Below the pieces are notes generated by a model. That model searched no databases and was not told the origin of the DNA. It saw only the letters and a program-made list of their open reading frames with translations. Shown here one piece after another: positions 62,130 through 64,000 of a stretch of 64,000 nucleotides of DNA (within the stretch, counting starts at the first letter, position 1; every line of letters begins with the position of its first letter). Location of the stretch: contig NZ_MZNT01000006.1 of assembly GCF_002042965.1 (NCBI RefSeq), forward strand, positions 124,001 to 188,000, read 5' to 3'. This DNA comes from Paenibacillus sp. 32352 (GTDB taxonomy: Bacteria > Bacillota > Bacilli > Paenibacillales > NBRC-103111). The translations under genes and the position numbers were made by a program.

Positions 62130-63545
62130 TTATGCGTAATGAATGATATTGGCAACGATGACGAAGATGGCTCCCACTACAAGCCAGGTCGCCATCAGAG
62201 GCCAGAAGAAGCGGACCCACTTCTGATACGGAATTCCCGACACGGCCAAGCTTCCCATTAACGCGGAGGAGGTAGGCAGGATCATGTTGGTGAATCCGTC
62301 GCCTAATTGGAATGCGAGCACAGCCGTCTGTCTCGTTACCCCGAGCAAATCGGACAGTGGAACCATGATCGGCATCGTCGTAACCGCCATCCCGGTTCCC
62401 GATGTAATGAAGACATTCATGACGTTTTGGAATACATACATGCCTAGAACCTGAATCGAGCTCGGAAGCTCGCCTACAAGAATGGACAGACTGTTCACGA
62501 TCGTATCGATGACATTTCCGTGATCCAGTACGACCATAATACCTCTGGCCAAACCGATTATGAAGGCGCCGTAGGTGATTGCACTGGCTCCTTTTACAAA
62601 CTCTTTGGCAATCCGGCTCGGGCCGTAGGCCGAGAACAATCCGGACAAGACCCCCATCGTTAAGAACAAGGCAGCCAGCTCTTCCATCCACCAGCCTTTT
62701 TTCGATACGCCCCAGATCAAGAGCCCGAAGCCCGCGACAACCGTCAAAATAGTCAAGTAATGCTTCAGCTGCATGGACGGAAGATGGGAGAAGTCCAGCT
62801 TCGTCCCGGTGCCTTCCGCCTCTTGCTCCAGCTCGTGAACCAGCCCTTGAGTTGGATCCTTCTTCACTTTCCTTGCATAACGGATAATGTACAGACTGGT
62901 TATGGTAATCAAGCAAATGAGCAAAATAATTCGAAGCCACATTCCGGAGAACATAGGAATCTGAGCGATAGCCTGGGCCAAGCCGACGTTGAACGGATTA
63001 AGAATCCCTGCAGTAAAGCCACAGGAGGCCCCCAGCGAGATCATCGCTGTCCCTGTCAGAGCATCGTAGCCGAGCGCCCGGGCGATGGCTATGCCGATTG
63101 GCACGAACACCATTACCTCCGTGGACATCCCCATCGTGAAGCCGCCTACGGAGAACAAAGATAAGAAGACCGGTATTACCCAGACTCCCTTGCTCGCGAA
63201 CGTCCGGGCCACCCGGCCCGTAATCGCCTCGATCGTTCCTGTAGAAGAAATAATCTGGAACGCTCCGCCGATGATAAAGATAAAAAATACGACATCTGCA
63301 GAATCTATAAGTCCATGTACGATAGCTTTAGGTATGTCGACAAGACTTACCGGGCTTGCATCCACATGATGATAGGAACCGGTGACCAGCAGCGATTTCC
63401 CTGTTACCTTATCCTTCACCCGCTCAAACTTCCCTGCAGGGATGGCATAGGTCAATACCGCGGCCACGAAGACCAGGATGATCAAAATCACATAAGTATG
63501 CGGCATTTTCAGCCATTTGCGCTTGCCTGTCATTGCGTTATCCAT
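62130..63545 (-). CDS. YfcC/AbgT-like short-chain or peptide carrier
   Basis: A 471-residue membrane protein with 10-12 segments. The sequences GGFTMGMSTEVMVFVPIGIAIARALGYD, ASCGFTAGILNPFNVGLAQAI and SGTGMAVTTMPIMVPLSDLLGV are typical of the YfcC family of basic amino acid or dicarboxylate carriers. I start at ATG 63545, which overlaps the upstream amidohydrolase stop by eight bases. The neighbour suggests that it imports an N-acylated amino acid or aminobenzoyl-type substrate. Confidence 0.87.
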   Translation of the reverse strand: MDNAMTGKRKWLKMPHTYVILIILVFVAAVLTYAIPAGKFERVKDKVTGKSLLVTGSYHHVDASPVSLVDIPKAIVHGLIDSADVVFFIFIIGGAFQIISSTGTIEAITGRVARTFASKGVWVIPVFLSLFSVGGFTMGMSTEVMVFVPIGIAIARALGYDALTGTAMISLGASCGFTAGILNPFNVGLAQAIAQIPMFSGMWLRIILLICLITITSLYIIRYARKVKKDPTQGLVHELEQEAEGTGTKLDFSHLPSMQLKHYLTILTVVAGFGLLIWGVSKKGWWMEELAALFLTMGVLSGLFSAYGPSRIAKEFVKGASAITYGAFIIGLARGIMVVLDHGNVIDTIVNSLSILVGELPSSIQVLGMYVFQNVMNVFITSGTGMAVTTMPIMVPLSDLLGVTRQTAVLAFQLGDGFTNMILPTSSALMGSLAVSGIPYQKWVRFFWPLMATWLVVGAIFVIVANIIHYA

Positions 63546-64000
63546 GTGCTTGCCCCCCGCCGCTTTGCTGTTTCCACTGCTCGAACTCCTCACGGACACT
63601 CCGGAGCGCTTCCTTATCGATACAGAGATCGTAGGTAGTCATCGCCATCGCCTTGGCCGCCTGATTCATCTCGATCATCCCCGCTTCCGATCCGGCCAGC
63701 TCGCTGAACTCCGGCGTATGCGTCGTAGCGTCTCCAAGTCGGATATACGGATGGATGGTAGCGGTAACCTGGCCTACATTGCCGATATCCGAGGAGCCGA
63801 TGCCGCCTTTCTTCGGAGGATCGCATACCTCGATGCCCATCTGCTCCAGATTATTCTGGAATAAAGCGGCGAGCGCTTTATTATTGTTTCTTTCCGCATA
63901 GATAAGCCCTTCCGCAATATCGACGGTAGCGCCCACTCCTTCGGCTGCATGCCGAACCGCCTTATATACCTTCTCCCTTACGGTTTCCAGTTCTTTGACG
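63538..64000 (-). CDS. AbgB-like M20-family amidohydrolase, 3' part only
   Basis: The frame is open to the end of the window, so the 5' part is missing. The visible part includes VKELETVREKVYKAVRHAAEGVGATVDIAEGLIYAERNNNKAL, GIGSSDIGNVGQVTATIHPYIRLGDATTHTPEFSELAGSEAG and the AbgB-like tail. These metal-dependent enzymes release amino acids from p-aminobenzoyl-glutamate or related amides. Its end overlaps the YfcC-like carrier gene, which indicates coupled import and hydrolysis. Confidence 0.88.
   Translation of the reverse strand, partial: VKELETVREKVYKAVRHAAEGVGATVDIAEGLIYAERNNNKALAALFQNNLEQMGIEVCDPPKKGGIGSSDIGNVGQVTATIHPYIRLGDATTHTPEFSELAGSEAGMIEMNQAAKAMAMTTYDLCIDKEALRSVREEFEQWKQQSGGGQAHG

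Noticed and set aside
1-64000. CRISPR array, tRNA or rRNA genes, prophage
   Set aside because: No regularly spaced repeats, tRNA-like cloverleaf, rRNA sequence or phage structural genes were noticed. A tRNA scan would settle the point.

Overview
The window looks like a chromosomal segment of an endospore-forming Bacillota, most likely Paenibacillus or a close Paenibacillaceae relative. The evidence is spore germination genes (GerB/GerC), SleB and PdaA cortex enzymes, an S-layer-homology protein, a stalk-domain secreted protein, strong AGGAGG ribosome sites, many TTG/GTG starts and a moderate GC content. I saw no rRNA, tRNA, CRISPR array, prophage or intact insertion sequence.

Layout. 1-2.8 kb: end of a ger operon (partial GerC, GerB, GerC). 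2.9-8.4 kb: stress and redox genes (OhrR with glutathione peroxidase, aldo/keto reductase, luciferase-like oxidoreductase, acetyltransferase, Rrf2 regulator). 8.6-12.8 kb: MarR regulator with a heterodimeric ABC exporter. 13-17 kb: a hypothetical gene, an uncharacterised FAD-dependent protein preceded by a clear guanine-class purine riboswitch, and small genes (DUF6199-like, YbaK-like, acetyltransferase). 17-22 kb: fixABCX electron-transfer flavoprotein operon with a 50-residue tail gene, then glutamate dehydrogenase. 22.3-25.6 kb: two-component system. 25.7-28 kb: LysR regulator divergent from a lone, atypical EPSP synthase. 28.3-32.2 kb: secreted stalk-domain protein, a 258-bp palindromic repeat, a beta-propeller lipoprotein and an SLH protein. 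32.4-37 kb: PdaA, then an operon of glycosyltransferase, MFS transporter and deacetylase. 37.4-39.9 kb: Fur-controlled AraC/siderophore-sensor regulator beside about 0.9 kb without intact genes. 39.9-41.9 kb: LysR and cidAB. 42.2-52.4 kb: a sugar or polyol locus (GMC dehydrogenase with a ferredoxin-like cysteine motif, its small subunit, CUT2-type ABC transporter, aldehyde dehydrogenase), with two paralogous AraC regulators, one at its start and one inside it. 52.7-56.2 kb: an ECF sigma factor fused to a large C-terminal domain, and catalase. 56.3-61.1 kb: a second heterodimeric ABC exporter divergent from a TipA/Mta-type MerR regulator. 61.3-64 kb: SleB, a YfcC-type carrier and the end of an AbgB-like amidohydrolase.

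How the parts work together. The 43-52 kb genes read as an import-and-oxidise pathway: a binding-protein transporter brings in a sugar-like substrate, the flavoprotein dehydrogenase oxidises it and the aldehyde dehydrogenase removes an aldehyde further down. The two exporters each pair with a drug-sensing regulator (MarR, MerR-TipAS). FixABCX probably couples NADH oxidation to quinone and ferredoxin reduction. The most unexpected points are the guanine riboswitch on an uncharacterised FAD protein, the sigma-factor fusion, the cysteine-motif GMC enzyme locus, the divergent EPSP synthase and the palindromic repeat.
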